64,000 bases of DNA from Amphiura filiformis (lineage: Eukaryota; Echinodermata; Ophiuroidea; Amphilepidida; Amphiuridae): positions 9,744,752-9,808,751 of the forward strand of contig NC_092642.1 of NCBI RefSeq assembly GCF_039555335.1. The letters are read 5' to 3'. Below are positions 46,365 through 60,420 of this stretch, piece after piece. The notes under the pieces were generated by a model, which was not told where the DNA came from, searched no databases, and saw only the letters and a list, made by a program, of their open reading frames with translations. The stretch's first letter is position 1. Every line of letters begins with the position of its first letter. A program made the translations under genes and the position numbers.

Positions 46365-49000
46365 TTCATGTTTTTTTCACGAAGTGTCAAGACTAGTCTG
46401 AAAGGGGTCTGTATAAACCACACGGGCTAAATATCCAACGGAGTATGTCGGGAGATAATGTAAACTCATGGAAAGCACATTTTCCTACAAAAACTTATTT
46501 GGCACCATCTCCCGACACAATTCATTGAATATTTAGCCCGTGCGGTGTATGCAGATCACTTTCATACTAGTCTGGACACTTCGTGAAAATATAATATTTC
46601 AAACTTAATGTCAAGTCTGTATATCTTCATGTTGCAAACACTAGAATACAAAAGAACTTAAATATCAGGACACGATAATCGTTCACATGGCAGCCTAGAA
46701 AAAAATACATCATAGTTTAATTTTCTTAACAACACATAATCTTGAACTTAAACTGTTCTTTTGATGATCATAATACTCAAAATAAATTGCAGTGCCACTG
46801 TCATGACTGTGCTATATGCTGTGAGTATTTGCCTGAGCACATCCCATGTCAATAGTGAAAATGAAAGAAAAGCTCGGCCAGCTCAACGTTGCTGAAAGTT
46901 GCCATCAACCTTTCGCAACTGTCTGCAACTTTTGGAGTTTTGGGCACTTATTTGGCATATCTTTTGGCGACCTAATACAGATGTTGCGTATTTTGTTCAT
47001 TTGTGTAGGCAACTTTGGGGGATAAAATTGTCCCCATGTGAAATATACCAGATCTGCAACAAAGCCACATCAAATTCTTTAGAGTTAGACACCCTGTATA
47101 TAGTTCTCTGAAAATGAAACTAAGAGGTGATTTATTTCTAGGCTGTCATGTCATAATTATTGTGTCCTGATATGTTTGTATAGTCTCAGGAAACACTAAT
47201 GTCGATCCCAAAAGATTGGCATTTAATTGATTGGAGTTCAGGGTGAAAAGCAACCTACGACCGGAATAGAATAAATTTATCTCTCACGCGAAACAACCAG
47301 ATACTATAGTATAATGTATGAAGAAGTCTAAAAACAAAAATATACAAGACTTCAATAATGCAGACTTCATAAGGCATTTGTTAGTAAAAGTTGATAACCG
47401 ACGGTATGACACATTACTAATTTGGACTTGCTGAATTTAAAAAAAGGTTAAGCAAGCATCATTTTGTGTCTATGACCCTCAAGGGCCAAAAATTTAACTT
47501 AAATTATTTTGAAAATGAACTTACGATTACTTCATAATCTATAAAGTATAGATTATTTTTTTTCACGAAGTGCCAAGACTAGTCTGAAAGGGATCTGTAT
47601 AAACCGCACGGGCTAAATATCCAACGGAGTGTGTCGGCAGATAGTGTCAAATAATATTTTGATAGAAAGTGTGTTTTCTATGCTCGTACATTATGGTGTT
47701 CATAATGTAGTACCTTTGCACAGTATTATTGAGGGGCCTGAGACATGGGCGTCAATCACCTTTCGGCAAAATGACCCACTTTTTGTTCTTTTCAGCCACT
47801 TTTTAACCATTTTGGCCGGGTGTCCACCCACATTTCAAGCCGGATCAGACACACCAACTTGCATTCTGAATACGAGGAACGTCCTTCTGAACTTCTGAAG
47901 TCAAATAATTTTATTTTGATTTTTTTTTTAATTTCGCGATAATACAAATTTTATGTCAAATTATTAAAAATGTACTTTTTTTTATATTTTTGATATTTAA
48001 CAGTCCTCAAAGTGAACTTAATGAAATCTAATGCATTTAAATGTATGTAGCTGGGAGGAAACGCCGTCCATCATATGAAAAATAAAAATTATTTGATATC
48101 AAAAGGATATTCCTCCTAATTTGGTGTGTCTGATGTGTGCTCTCATGCAGGTCCCACAAAATACTGTGCAAACGTCTCTATCCGAGCCCTTAAGGAGACT
48201 GAATGGTCAGAATTTATGCATTAGTTCTGTTATTATCAAATTTATTGGGGTTTGAGGTTGTATTTCCTAAATTTCGTCTGCAATTGGGGTTCGTCAGAGC
48301 TGAAATGCCCCGGGGGAGGCACTCCCTATCTGAAATGGCAGGGATGTGCCTCGGCCATGTTAAAAGTAGGGGGCATTCAGGTCAAATGTACAATTACAAA
48401 AATATGGGGTCATTCAGTACACAACCTGAATAAAAATGGGGTCATTCGGTATGAAACTTTGAAAAAAAGATGGTCATTGGAGTAACAAAAAGTAAAATGG
48501 GAGTCATTGAGTACAGGATTGCCAAAAGAGTATCACTAAGTACACATAAATAAGTGCCAAAATGCGTAAAAAGAACTTGGCCACCTTGAAAATGTGAAAA
48601 ATCTCATTATTTCTGGAGGAGAACACAAATACCACCTGAATTTGGGAATTAAAAGGGGGGTCATTGGGTATAGCAGGAAATAGAATAAGGGGGTCATTGA
48701 GTACATGAATTTTTTTTAAGGGGGTCATTGGGTAATAGGTAGGACCATAACACAAAAGGGGTCATTGGGTACAAGCCGGTTTGAAAAAGGGGGTCTATCC
48801 CGAGGCACATGATGCATATCTGTCATGGAAGTGCCCCCCCGGGTGAAATGCACTTGCAGAAGTTGTAATGTAAATGGGATGAGGTTAAAAATGTGACTCT
48901 TAATAAAGTGGTACGTACTCAGAATGTTTGAATGGTCCTCTGGGGTCAAATGTTATAAACTCACATTGTTTCTTGTATACAGTCTAGTAATAGTTATACA
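46365..49000. repeat. Repeated intergenic segment, unit 1
   Basis: Contains CACTTCGTGAAAAT, AAATTGCAGTGCCACTGT, GAAAGCTCGGCC, CAACTTTTGGAGTTTTGGGC and GACCGGAATAGAATAAATTT in the same order as 49190-51165. Inverted copies of the TTTCACGAAGTG..CGGGCTAAATATCCAACGGA end occur at about 46372-46456 and 47568-47641. It includes MITE copy 2 (about 47850-48195) and the insertion at 48308-48843. Confidence 0.8.
48308..48843. mobile_element. 536-bp element with GGGGTCATTGGGTA motifs
   Basis: Flanked by TGAAATG on both sides (48301-48307 and 48844-48850). Ends CCCCGGGGGAGGCACT and GTGCCCCCCCGGG are inverted, with inner ATGTGCCTCGG/CCGAGGCACATGATGC. About eight GGGGTCATTGRGTA variants inside. The paralogous segment at about 50985-51005 lacks it and has a single TGAAATG. 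Confidence 0.9.
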
Positions 49001-49189
49001 CTAAGTTTATATAGCTTTGACCCCATTTTCACAAATGGTACATTACAACTGCATTTCATATCCCCTCAGACCCCCCCCCCCCCCTAATCAAAATTGATAA
49101 TAACAGAACATTGTTGAACACATGTAGAAATGATGCCCCACAAGGTTCAAATTTAGCCCCCTTAAATCCGCCATTTTAAACAAATTCGC

Positions 49190-51165
49190 TACATAATATG
49201 AACACCATAAATGTAAACTCATGAAAATCACATTTTCTATCAAAAAATATTTGGCACCATCTTCCCACACACTTCATTGAATATTTAGCCCGTGTCAGAT
49301 TAGTCTTGACACTTCGTGAAAATATATTTCATTCTTCATGTCAAGTCTGTATATCGTCATGCTGCAGAAAACACTAATGTACAAAATAACTTATATATCA
49401 GGACACGATAATCGTTTACATGGCAGCCTAGAACAAATTTTCATTAACAATGCATAATCTTGATCATAGCACTCAAAATAAATTGCAGTGCCACTGTGCC
49501 AGAGTATTTGCCTGAGCGCATACCATGTCAATAATGAAAATGAAAGAAAAGCTCGGCCTGCGCAAAGTTGCTGAAACTTGCCATCAACCTTCCTTTCGCA
49601 ACTGTCTGCAACTTTTGGAGTTTTGGGCACTTATTTCAAGTTATTTGGTATCTTTTGGCGACCTAATACAGATGTTGCGCATTTTGTTCATTTATGAAGG
49701 CAACTTTGGGGCATAAAATTGTCCCCATTTAAATATATCAGATCTGCAACAAAGCCACATCAAATTCTTAAGAGTTAGACGCCCTGTATAGTTCTCTGAA
49801 AATGAAACTAAGACGTGAATTTTTTCTAGGCTGTCATGTCATAATTATTGTATCCTGATATGTTTGTATAGTCTCAGGAAACACTAATGTCGATCCCAAA
49901 AGATTGACATTTAATTGATTGGAGTTCAGGGTGAAAAGCAACCTACGACCGGAATAGAATAAATTTATCTCTCACGCGAAACAAAAATCCTTGAATTCTT
50001 GATTTTAACCAGATACTATAGTATGAAGAAGTCTAAAAACAAAAATATGCAAGACTTCAATAATGCAGTCTTCATAAGGCATTTGTTAGTAAAAGTTGAT
50101 AACCTGACACATTGCTAATTTGGACTTGCTGAAGTTGAAAAAAGTTTAACAAGCGTTATTTTGTGCATGTCTATGATCCTCAAGTGACAACAATTAAACA
50201 CGCTCCGATTATGCTGAAATTATTTTGAAAATGAACTTACGATTACCAAGGTATTAATAGAATAACTTCATACAGACTTGACATTATAAAGTATAGATTA
50301 TTTTTTCACTTTTTTGCCCACTATTTATGTGGGGCCTTAGAGCACAACACATCAGACACACCAAATTGAATTCTGAATACGAGGAACGTCCTTCTGATAT
50401 CAAATAATTTTGATTTTTTGAATTTCGCGATATAATACAAGTTTGATGGCAAATTATTAAAAATTTATTTTTTTATATTTTTGATATTTAACGGTCCTCG
50501 AAGTAAACTTTATAAATTTAATGATATGTAATTAAGTGTATGTAGCTGGGAGGAAACGCCGTCATATGAAAATATTGACCTTTAGTATTCATGTTATTGA
50601 AGATTGGAAAAAATGTATATCTCAATACGAAAGGTCAAAATTGTCACATTATGGACGACGTTTCCTCCCAGCTGCATAAAGTTTAATTACATATCATTAG
50701 ATTATAAAGTTTAGTTCGAGGACTGTTAAATATCAAAAATATCATTTTTTATTATAAATTTGTCATAACATTTGTATTATATAGCGAATTAAAAAAAAAA
50801 AATTATTTGATATTCCTCGTATTCTGAATGCAGTTTGGTGTGTCTGATGTGTTCTCAGGTCCCACAAAAATACTGTGCAAATGTCGCTATCCGAGCCCTT
50901 AAGGAGGCTGAATGGTCGGAATTTATGCATTAGTTTTGTTATTATCAAATTTATTGATGTTTGAGGTGGTATATCCTAAATTTCGTCAGAGCTGAAATGC
51001 ACTTGTAGAAGTTGTAATGTACCAGTTTTGATGAAAATGGGATGAGGTTAAAAATATGACTCTTAATAAAGTGGTACATAATACTCAGAATGTTTGAATG
51101 GTCCTCGGGGGTCAAATGTTATAAACTTATGAACTCACGTTGTTTCTTGTATACAGTAAGATAAG
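49190..51165. repeat. Repeated intergenic segment, unit 2
   Basis: Collinear with unit 1 and carries the third foldback MITE copy (50333-50903, left end truncated, right end GAGCCCTTAAGG). Downstream host sequence (GGTCRGAATTTATGCATTAG..) is shared with unit 1. Confidence 0.8.
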
Positions 51166-51470
51166 TTTATTCTATTCCGGTCGTAGGTTGCTTTTTACCC
51201 TGAACTCCAATCAATTAATTGTCAATCTTTTGGGATCGACATTAGTGTTTCCTGGGACTATACAAACATATCAGGACACAATAATTATGACATGACAGCC
51301 TAGAAAAATATTCACGTCTTAGTTTCATTTTAATTTTCAGAGAACCAGTATACACAGGGTGTCTAACAAACTCTTAATGATAATAATTTGATTTGGCTTT
51401 GTTGTAGATCTGGTATATTTCACATGGGGACAATTTTATACACAAATGACAAAAATCTGCATTAACATGA
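51165..51470 (-). repeat. Inverted copy of the middle of the repeated segment
   Basis: The inverse of about 49727-49970 (and 47030-47290): AAATTTATTCTATTCCGGTC, GGGATCGACATTAGTGTTTC and CAGATCTGCAACAAAGCC are recognisable in inverse order. Confidence 0.8.
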
Positions 51471-52067
51471 TTAAGGGTGTACGAGGTATTTCATTATCTG
51501 AATCAATATATTATTCATAACACTTTGGTGTTTTGCAACAGTTCATTCTCATATACTTAGAAAAATTGCTTAATTTATTGTTGTTAATGAGTTATGTACG
51601 TTTTACAAAAGTGTTGTTGTTTCAGCCTCTTTACAACATAACCATGATAACACAAGAAACACAGGACCTACAAAAGTATATCTGTGATATTTGAATAAAA
51701 GTTGCTCAAGTTGACATCCAGCACTGTCCAGGCAGGACAGACCTCTCATAAGACATGGAGTGAATGCCATATTGGGGAGAACTGATATCTGCATACATAC
51801 AGAGGAATGGTGATGCCCTGGTTGCCATGTGTGGAAAACTAAGACATTCAATTACTGTAAAGAAAGTGGTCATTTTCATATTGCTTTGATCATGTTGATT
51901 TAAACTGACTTCGCGCAACTGCATTTTTATTCGGCTCACCAAAGTATCCACTGAGTCCTTATTAATGGTCACACGCCAGTGATTTTACAGTGAGTTGTGG
52001 GAGGACAAGATGTGGATTCAGCTATCAATAATAGCATTTTGACCAGATACCTCGTACTTTTTAATCT
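51470..52067. mobile_element. Foldback-type element with GTACGAGGTAT ends
   Basis: GATTAAGGGTGTACGAGGTA and AGATACCTCGTACTTTTTAA form inverted ends. An inverted partial copy (GTTTTGCA..AACTTCTG, TTACAACATAA, CAAAAGTATATCTGTGATAT) lies at about 54165-54405. Confidence 0.65.
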
Positions 52068-53627
52068 AATCACTGTATACTTATTTTGATACACCCTGTA
52101 CTCAGTAGTCTAAACACACTATAAACATTGATTGCTGCATGGCAATTTCTGAACACATTTATGACATTTACGACTAATTAATCCTGATCATAGATCTCAT
52201 AACTATTTAACTCGATTGTTTTAAAGATTAGTAATACAAAGATATATAATACGTCCGTCGTATCACATTTCTCCCGTGAAGATATAAATATAAACATATA
52301 GATATATTCATATTATATACTAATCTTGATGAGACTACCATAATGCAGCAAGCTTGACGACGATAACATTCAATTCAATAAAGTAAAAACAGCAACAAAA
52401 AGCAAGACTGCAAAAGTGACATTAATACCAACAACAAAGACTGTAACAACGACGACAACATCACAGATGCAAATATAAAAAAAGTTTACGTATAAATATA
52501 TCTCTTTATTAAATCCTAGTTACCTAATTCATTTTTTGTTACCTTATATTTCTGCAAGTTGGAAGACTTTTAGATGAAACATTGAAAGAACACAGAGCCG
52601 TTCTTCTAAGGAGAACTCTACCAGACCAGTGACGGTTGTGTTGTATAATTTTAGAAGCGTTGCATCGCCATTCGCCCCTTCCAATCAAAACGTTTATTCC
52701 GCAATTTGTCACAAAAAATCAAATTCTCCAAGTTTAAAGCAATCACCAAAAACACATTTTCCTACGACAAACTCCTGTTATGTTGGCCTCTTCTTAACCC
52801 CACACATATCTTAATACTAGGCTTACCTAAGTATGGTTTGAATTAATGCAAACTTTTTGCAAAGTTATCACTATTTTACAAGCATTTTATACAAAAAAAG
52901 ATTATCAACAAACAATCTACCGGTATATTCACTAGTTTACCGGCTTTGTAGTAAAATAGGACATTATTATGAAGTCATCATCACGTAAGAGAGCTGAATA
53001 GGGCTAACTCTGACGTAAATGTATGGTAGTACTACTAAGATAAGTTGCTTAGACATTTCTACGCTAATGTTCCTGCAATAGAATTCTTTGTAGATTTTAC
53101 CTATAGCATTGTATAGTATAGACATTTGTAAGGACTAATGTGCAAAGACTAGGCATATTAGTACTTATTTGAACGTGTAAGCAATGCAGTTTTTAAATTT
53201 GGTAATAACTGGTCCGATATTTAGAATAATGTATAAAGTTTAGTAGAAAGTCGAATTTGGGTACAGACACAATTTGCTGGCGGATGGTTAATACTGAAGC
53301 GCCTTGTTGAGAATGCTTGCTCTTAACGCTTTTGATAATCTATATGAAGCCAATTATGCGAATCAGATATGATGATAACTGAAAGCACGAATTTAAACCT
53401 GGGACCAGCTTCCTGAAGTGGTTGGAAAAAGTGAATTGTATACGTGTTCGTATCATTGGGCCTTTTCAAGTTTTAAGTTTTCCAGTCTCGTTAAATCCAA
53501 TGTCCTGCTTGAACATCGCAAATAATTTCGTATTGATATTAGTTGCTGGGTCGATTGTATGACACCCAACCAATCAAATGAAATAATTTACCACTTTGAT
53601 TCAGAAATCAAAAGGCTTTCTCTCAAC
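52068..53627. other. Intergenic, nothing recognised
   Basis: AT-rich with ACAAC/GACGAC-rich stretches near 52340-52470. No ORF with family resemblance. Confidence 0.5.
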
Positions 53628-54862
53628 GAGACCTAATAAACTAATCATACAGACTTCCAGTCCCACAATGTCATTCAAGCGTTTAAAGATGTTCTATCTT
53701 CAAACTATGACTTATTTCATGAACCAGATAATTGTCTATGGTTGTCTGCTATGTTGAAGAATATTGAGGGCAAAGTCAGGTCAACTTTCAAATTTTTGTT
53801 TCAAATTGGAATATGTACGCACAAGTCCAGCTGAAACAACATAAAAGTCACACCTGCAACCCATCAGTTGAACATGTCAATCAAATCTGGGAACTTAGAG
53901 CAGCCAAAAACAGAAAGCAAAAGCACATTATTCAGCAGAACAGAAAACTTGAAAAAGCCAGTCTATAGATGTTTTATTACCCAGAATGCACTTTCCTTTT
54001 ATCCCACCACCACACACCCAATGCATATAATCCATAGTATTTACGAAACATCTAAAACATTCGTTCTGTTTAAGGTTAGTATGAACTATTTTCAACTGTT
54101 GCGATTTGGTCGTTCACAGCATCCTAAGAATGGTAGTGAGCTTTGGCAAAAATTGCATTGACTATTTCATAGGGAGTGTGTAGAAGAATTCAAATATCAC
54201 AGATATACTTTTGTTGGTACTGTGGTTCTTGAGTTATGTTGTAAAGAGGGCTGAAACCACATCACCTTTGTTAAACGTACATAACTCATTAGCAAGTATA
54301 AATCAAGCAAGTTTTCAAAGTATATGATCTATAATATCTGTAGACTGAACTTCTGCAAAACATCAAAGTGTCATTTTTCAATAATGTATTGATTTAGGCA
54401 ATGAAAATTAATCTTTTTGGCTGCCTCGACCAACAATACTTAGTCAACCCTTAAATTAAAACTTACTTTTAAAATACGTTTAAAATTCTATCTATGGGTC
54501 AAACATGGGTGAATACATTGCGGTACTTCAGGAAGTTTTTCATTGCCAATGTCTGTTGCGTCGTACTACTCATAAATGAAGATATAAATAATTTCTATGA
54601 TTGAATTGGTTAAGTCCTGGATTTCCTTATGTACGACACGCTAATAAACTAATCACATAGTGTGAGACTTCCAGTCCCATAATGTTATTCAAGCGTTTGA
54701 AGATGTTCCATCTTCAAACTATGACTTAATTCATGAACCAGATAATTGTCTATGGTTGTCTGCTATGTTGAAGAATATTGAGGGCAAAGTCAGGTCAACT
54801 TTCTAATTTTTGTTTCAAATTTGGAGAAGATGTGTACGCACGAATCCAGCTGAAACAACATA
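53628..54862. repeat. Direct duplication, units of about 220 bp
   Basis: 53628-53845 and 54636-54862 share GACTTCCAGTCCCA, CATGAACCAGATAATTGTCT, ATGTTGAAGAATATTGAGGG and CAGCTGAAACAACAT. The spacer contains the inverted partial element described for 51470. Confidence 0.8.
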
Positions 54863-57800
54863 TATAATATCATGTTGTGTTTCTTTGGACCCATGATCAG
54901 AAGATATAGGTATAAAAATAATCTGCAAAGCTTTTTCTACATGTTAATAATAGAGCCCAAACTACAGCGTGCAATTTGTACGTTAAAGATATAAAATGAC
55001 AAGACTTGTTTAGGAAAACATAATTATGGTCATCATAATCTTCAATTTGAATTCTGTTAAATATCACCATATAATGGCTGGAATTACTGTGAAATATCAC
55101 CACGGACGGAAACATACGTTAGTTGGTTTTTTTAAATACCAGTGGCGTACCTGGACTTTTTGTCAGGAAAAAATGCCCAGTGAGCATGGCCCAATTTTAC
55201 TGGGATATCAGTTTGATACTTGAAGTGAAACTTGAATACACATTGGGTTCATTTCGCACTCTTTTGGAGTGGTTTCACTCTCCTCACTCTTTTAGAGAGT
55301 GAGTTTTACACTCTTTTACATTAAGAGAGTAACATACATTGAATGTCAATTTTGAATGGTCTGATTTTTATTTAAAAAAAAAATAGAAAATTGATCCATA
55401 GCTGGACGAAAATGACAAAATTGGTCCTGTAACCATTTTACATGCGAGGTCATGTCTTAAAACTGTTTTATCAAATGACTGAGCTATATGGTTTCCTGCA
55501 AGTTATAGCTAAAAGATGTGGCTTTCATATAATGTAACTGAATGATGGTTGAAAACACATTTCAACATATCAGCACATTGGTTGGATCCCACTTTACATC
55601 CTTTAGTTGATATCGTACGTACAGTGCGCATCAAGGTAAACAAGAGAACATCGAAACAATTTCTTATGCTTTTATTTCTACTTGAAAAAACATGTATTAT
55701 TTATTCATTTTATTTTGGAATCATGACAAATAAACCATATTCATAAGTGAACGTAAAACACAACCACTGTCTATCCACCTCAGATATAACAACGGCTGGA
55801 TGAAATCATTAAACTGCAGTTGTTCAGTGCATATGTTCCAGCGTTGTAAAGAGTGACAAAATATTATTGTAAGCCTTATTCGGTAACTAAATTATAATTA
55901 GCACTAATGATAGTTAATCATCACATTACGGCATGAACGGTGTGCAAATGCAATATGGCCGACAAATCCCAGCAATCAACAACAAGTTTCCGAACTTGTT
56001 TGTAGTTGAGTTCACATAAATCAGACAACAGTGGCGCGAAATGTCACACTTTATCAGGTTAACTGCGGATAAATACGTAATCTGTACATTAATTTTTCCA
56101 TCCCTGATGACCTTTTCAAATATCTCTTCTTAAATGAAGCAAAGCAAAACAAACTTTTTGGATAGGATTTTCGTTGAAAATCATATCACGGATGGGACAT
56201 ATTGCTTTGGCAACTGTCCCATTCACAGGAAACTCTCGTTAGTTGGTGGTCGGGTCTCAATCGGCAGGATTTGTAATTCAGTCGCTTGGGATTTGTGATG
56301 AACTTTCAGCCAATGAAATGGATTGTACTTCTTGGCGCACGATGAAACAATCCATCTTATTGGATGGTGGTGCAATCAATCGCTGGAATACAGAATGATG
56401 TTGATATAAAGTTTGATGTAGTAAGGACTATTAGCATTAGGGCATTTAGTGCGATGTTGTTGAAACCAACATCACCTTTAAATATGGTTTTAAAGACAAG
56501 TTGAAAATGAGCGATGATTTCTTTTTCTGAGAATTATTATAAATCTAGCCAACTGAAAATATTGCGAAAGAGAACAATTTAATTGGTTTAAAATGGATGA
56601 CCATTAACATTATTATATCTGAAGAATGGACTCAAAAAAGGAATAGCCTAAAATGTTATTGAATCAGCGTGATTTAAAATCTATAAATACTTAACTGTCA
56701 TTTCAAATAATTGTTTGATTGCTTGAGATCAAAAAACAAGTTTACGATCATTAATAAACATGATGTTCAAACTACGAGTAGTTGTTCGACAAGGTTTGCG
56801 GAAAATCTAATAATAATTGTTATATATCTAATTAATTTGTAGGCTCATTACATAAACACAGCACATATAATTATGTACCCGCACATTCACACCCCTACAT
56901 GTACAGCACTCCAAACCCCACACCGGCACCTACATACACCTGACCCACCCCACAACCGAGAATACTTTGACATAGAGTCAAATATACATTTTGCCGGCAG
57001 TAATGTAAAAGTTAATCTTATGACAGTTATAAGTGTTCTTAAAAGTGTTAACGGTATATTAAATGAGGTCATATATGAAACAGACCCTTAATTAATTTGA
57101 CATGGATTATTTCAGTTGTGTAACCTTTGATTCATTTAACAGTTGTAGGAGGTGTACTAATGCCTACACTTATGAGTAATAGTTCCATCATAGTATATAT
57201 ATATTAGTTATAATTACCACGATAAAGCTGAAATGAGTATTATAAATTGAATGGAAAGGATAGGCGTACACACCTTTAAAGTGGAACTTGCAGACGGTAT
57301 GAGGGAACGGTAATCAAATCAATGGTCTACAGTCTATTACTGGTAGAATTCCCGGGTAGAATTAGCTCTATATAATCTGTGATTATAAGGGTATAATAAG
57401 GGCCCATATTTAGCTTTTAGAGCACCGTAACACCTGCATCAAACACATTACAATACTGAAGACGACTAAAATGACGACAATAACAACACTACCTGGACAA
57501 CAACAACAGAACAGAACATAACGACATTAAAGGGCATTTTGTGATCCACCGGCGCATCACCCATTTTGAGAATAAGCTTTTTTCGCGGATATCTGCTGAA
57601 AAATGCCACAAAAAGATGATGCCATGATCACGAAATACCTCTTTAACAATATCCCAACTTTAATAACATTAAAAGTGTCAAGAAGAAAAAGAAGTCAAGA
57701 CATATAACACGGTTAAAAATATTGAACGCAAAGATTAATTATCAAATTATATCAACCACAGCACAGAGCAATAAGTGCAATGTCATGGAATATGGAAGAC

Positions 57801-58136
57801 CTTTTGAAATACATGTATAGATATCACTGTTAACCATCTTTGCAGAATTAGAAACAGGACATTTTTGAATAAACGAAAGCATTTGGTTAACAATGCAGTA
57901 GGTGCATTCATTCTTAACAGAACAAAAGCATAATGATGTAATTAATGATATAACTCATGGGCTAATAGCTATAAAAGTCTAAATTTCGAAAAATGGGGAA
58001 AAAACAAACTTTGAAATAATTGTCACTGCAAAGAATTTTTACAGAAGATGAATTTCAAATTTTTTCTTACTTTAACGTTTATGGTCCATTTTCTCATTTA
58101 ACTTTTAACTGAGGACTCAACTTTTGATAATAATTA
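54863..58136. other. Intergenic, mostly featureless
   Basis: Only small repeats are visible, such as the CACTCT/AGAGTG palindromes near 55255-55330 and the CCACACC-rich stretch near 56885-56960. No supported gene. Confidence 0.5.
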
Positions 58137-58421
58137 CGTGACCTGCTACCAAATGACTAAATGAGCGTAAAGTCGCAAGTTGGTAGTTTCGAAACATCCT
58201 GGCTGACTGAGTTGATGTTCTTTGCTTACCGCGCACCTGTACAAGCCAGTTGTATAATGTCCTTCGTGAATGGCCCATTGTACACCCATTCACAAAGGAC
58301 ATACAGACATACTACTGCCTTGAACAGGTGCGTGTAAACAAAGAACACCAACGCAGTAACCAGGGCGTCTCGAAACTACAAACTTGCTACTTTAAACTCA
58401 TTTCGTGGTAGTAGGTTACAT
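58137..58421. mobile_element. MITE with TGACCTGCTACCA ends
   Basis: Left ACCTGCTACCAAATGA, AGTTTCGAAAC and CAAAGGACAT-type blocks are inverted at the right (GTCTCGAAACT, TCGTGGTAGTAGGTTACAT). Near-palindromic around 58275. Confidence 0.75.
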
Positions 58422-59769
58422 ATGCGCATTTCAGAAAATATAAAACTACGGCGAAATATAAAGCAAAATAGAGAACACTGAGTTGACACCTCATCATTAT
58501 CTTATATTCCATTATACATACCTTTAACTGTACGTAGCAGAATAACCTTATCAAACTGCACAATCACTGCTTCATGCTTGTCTTGCCTCCAAGTCTAAAT
58601 CGCCGGAAGCCGATTTAAGATTCCAATCAAAAACTTGTCGAAATACAAATGCGAGCAACTAGTGTGGAGCGGAATTCTTAGACTAAATATAGTGATCATT
58701 TAAGGGTGGGTTGACGGAGAAATATCCATCGATATGTATGGTCCCGAAAACTCTTTGTCGGTGTAGAGGAAACGGTGATATGAGCACGTGAATACCGGTA
58801 TATTGATGTGTACTGAAGTTGTCATTCCTGCATGGCTTATGCGACGTTGCGTCCCTTTCCTCCTACTTTAAGTCCTGTATTTCCGCAATATAAACCTGCT
58901 TAATAATCCATAAGGAATACACACACACATATCGAAGCTCGCAGACGAAAACGAAATTCATAACGTGAGAAATGGTCATATTTGTAATGAGATTGGAAAA
59001 TATGCATCCAAGCAACGGTTCTTGTTTAAATCATGTGCTTTTCTAATAAAATATTTATAAAAATTTGCTGACTTGTGTTGCTAAATAAAGCTCCATAGCC
59101 GGCTGGCGTGTTTTAGAGAATTAATCCAATACTGCATGCTTCTGTGGCTTTACTACACCCTACTTTCCGGCAAGGGGAGACTATATAGTAGTTTGCTATG
59201 ACTAATACGAGGTAATGGGCATGCAGTTGAGGCTAATCAAGTAGAATGCGGCCGCCACGCACCAGGCTGTTGGCCAACTAAAGTTAAAAGGGATATTAGA
59301 TAGTAAAAGTTCTGACACATTTCTTCCGATTCAAGTCAATGAAAGTCGTGGCCAGATTGTGCAAAGGGTAGTTTCATCACACTAAGTCAATGAAGTGAGG
59401 GGGTTAGTTGTGGTATAATATTGACTGATACTTCATTTGGCATGTTATCAAGTTGAAAAAGACCACGAAAATCATATTTGGGATCACTCCATTTATAATA
59501 ACACAGCGATCGTTTTGATCGTGAGACATGTGAACAAGCATCAGTATAAAAAACATTTCATAGTAGGCAGCACAATAGGTTAAAAAGCATTGAACGGAAA
59601 GTTTACCAAACCTGTGGTAGTTATTTTGATACCCGTATTGGCATAAAGTATGACTGTATTCTATTCCCCAAAATGCGCATGCTGCATGCATATGGCTTGC
59701 CTTGATTTCCGCATATTGACGAACTACAGATAACTTCAAACCAACCCTTGGTATCACATTGACTGTAGA

Positions 59770-60145
59770 GCAGTGGCGTACCGTGGCCGCCCCAATCCCG
59801 GGGGGCTGAAGAAGATTCAATTTTGCCGCCCCCTCCTCAACAGCCCGAAAAGGTTGACCCAATTTTTTTCTCGGTCGTTTGAAAAAGTGAAGATCAAAAA
59901 AAAAAAAGGGTTTCAGGCGCAAGCGCCCTAAAAGCACCACATTTTGATGTATAGTACCATTTTTTCCAAAATTTCCGCCCTTTTCCCCCTTTTTTATTTA
60001 CTAATTCTTTTTGCCGCCCCTTCGTTTTTGCCGCCCCTGTTTTTGCCGCCCCTTCTTCTTCCGCCGCCCCTTCATTTTGGCCGCCCCCTGCTTTTACCCC
60101 GGGGGCTGGCGCCCCAAAGCCCCCCCAAAAAAAATACGCGCATGA
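59770..60145 (-). repeat. GC-rich GGGGCGGC repeat, copy 2 (inverted)
   Basis: The inverse of 37750-38150: starts GCAGTGGCGTACCGTGGCCG and ends AATACGCGCATG, with the same GCCGCCCCTTC blocks. ORFs across it are not genes. Confidence 0.85.
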
Positions 60146-60299
60146 GAGTGTGGTGTTACCTTTTAGGAATATTTAGTCACATTGATCTCTGGGCTAAGGT
60201 AACGTGTAAGATTGTCTTTGACTCTTGTCCAGAGCTACCGCTTTGTCTCAAGGTGAGATTCAGACAGGTACCTTGATCTTCAACTTACCAACAGATGAT

Positions 60300-60420
60300 C
60301 TTATTACTATCTTTTCTGGGTTCGTACGACCATTAGCTGAGTATGCTGCCCCTATGGGGCACCCTGGTGAGTCTGACCATCGACGAAAGTGCCGCTTTGG
60401 AATGAATCCAGAAGAGAGCA
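60300..60420 (+). pseudogene. Non-LTR reverse transcriptase fragment
   Basis: Reads FSGFVRPLAEYAAPMGHPGE, matching the FVRPLLEYA.PVW.P block downstream of the reverse transcriptase palm in CR1/jockey-like LINEs. Too short and frameshifted to function. Confidence 0.6.

Noticed and set aside
56873..57091. His/Thr/Pro-rich short ORF
   Set aside because: A CCACACC-rich stretch explains it; no splice sites or domain.
59404..59940. 178-codon minus-strand ORF
   Set aside because: It runs through the GC-rich repeat copy and unrelated spacer, has no domain, and its N-terminal half is translation of the repeat.
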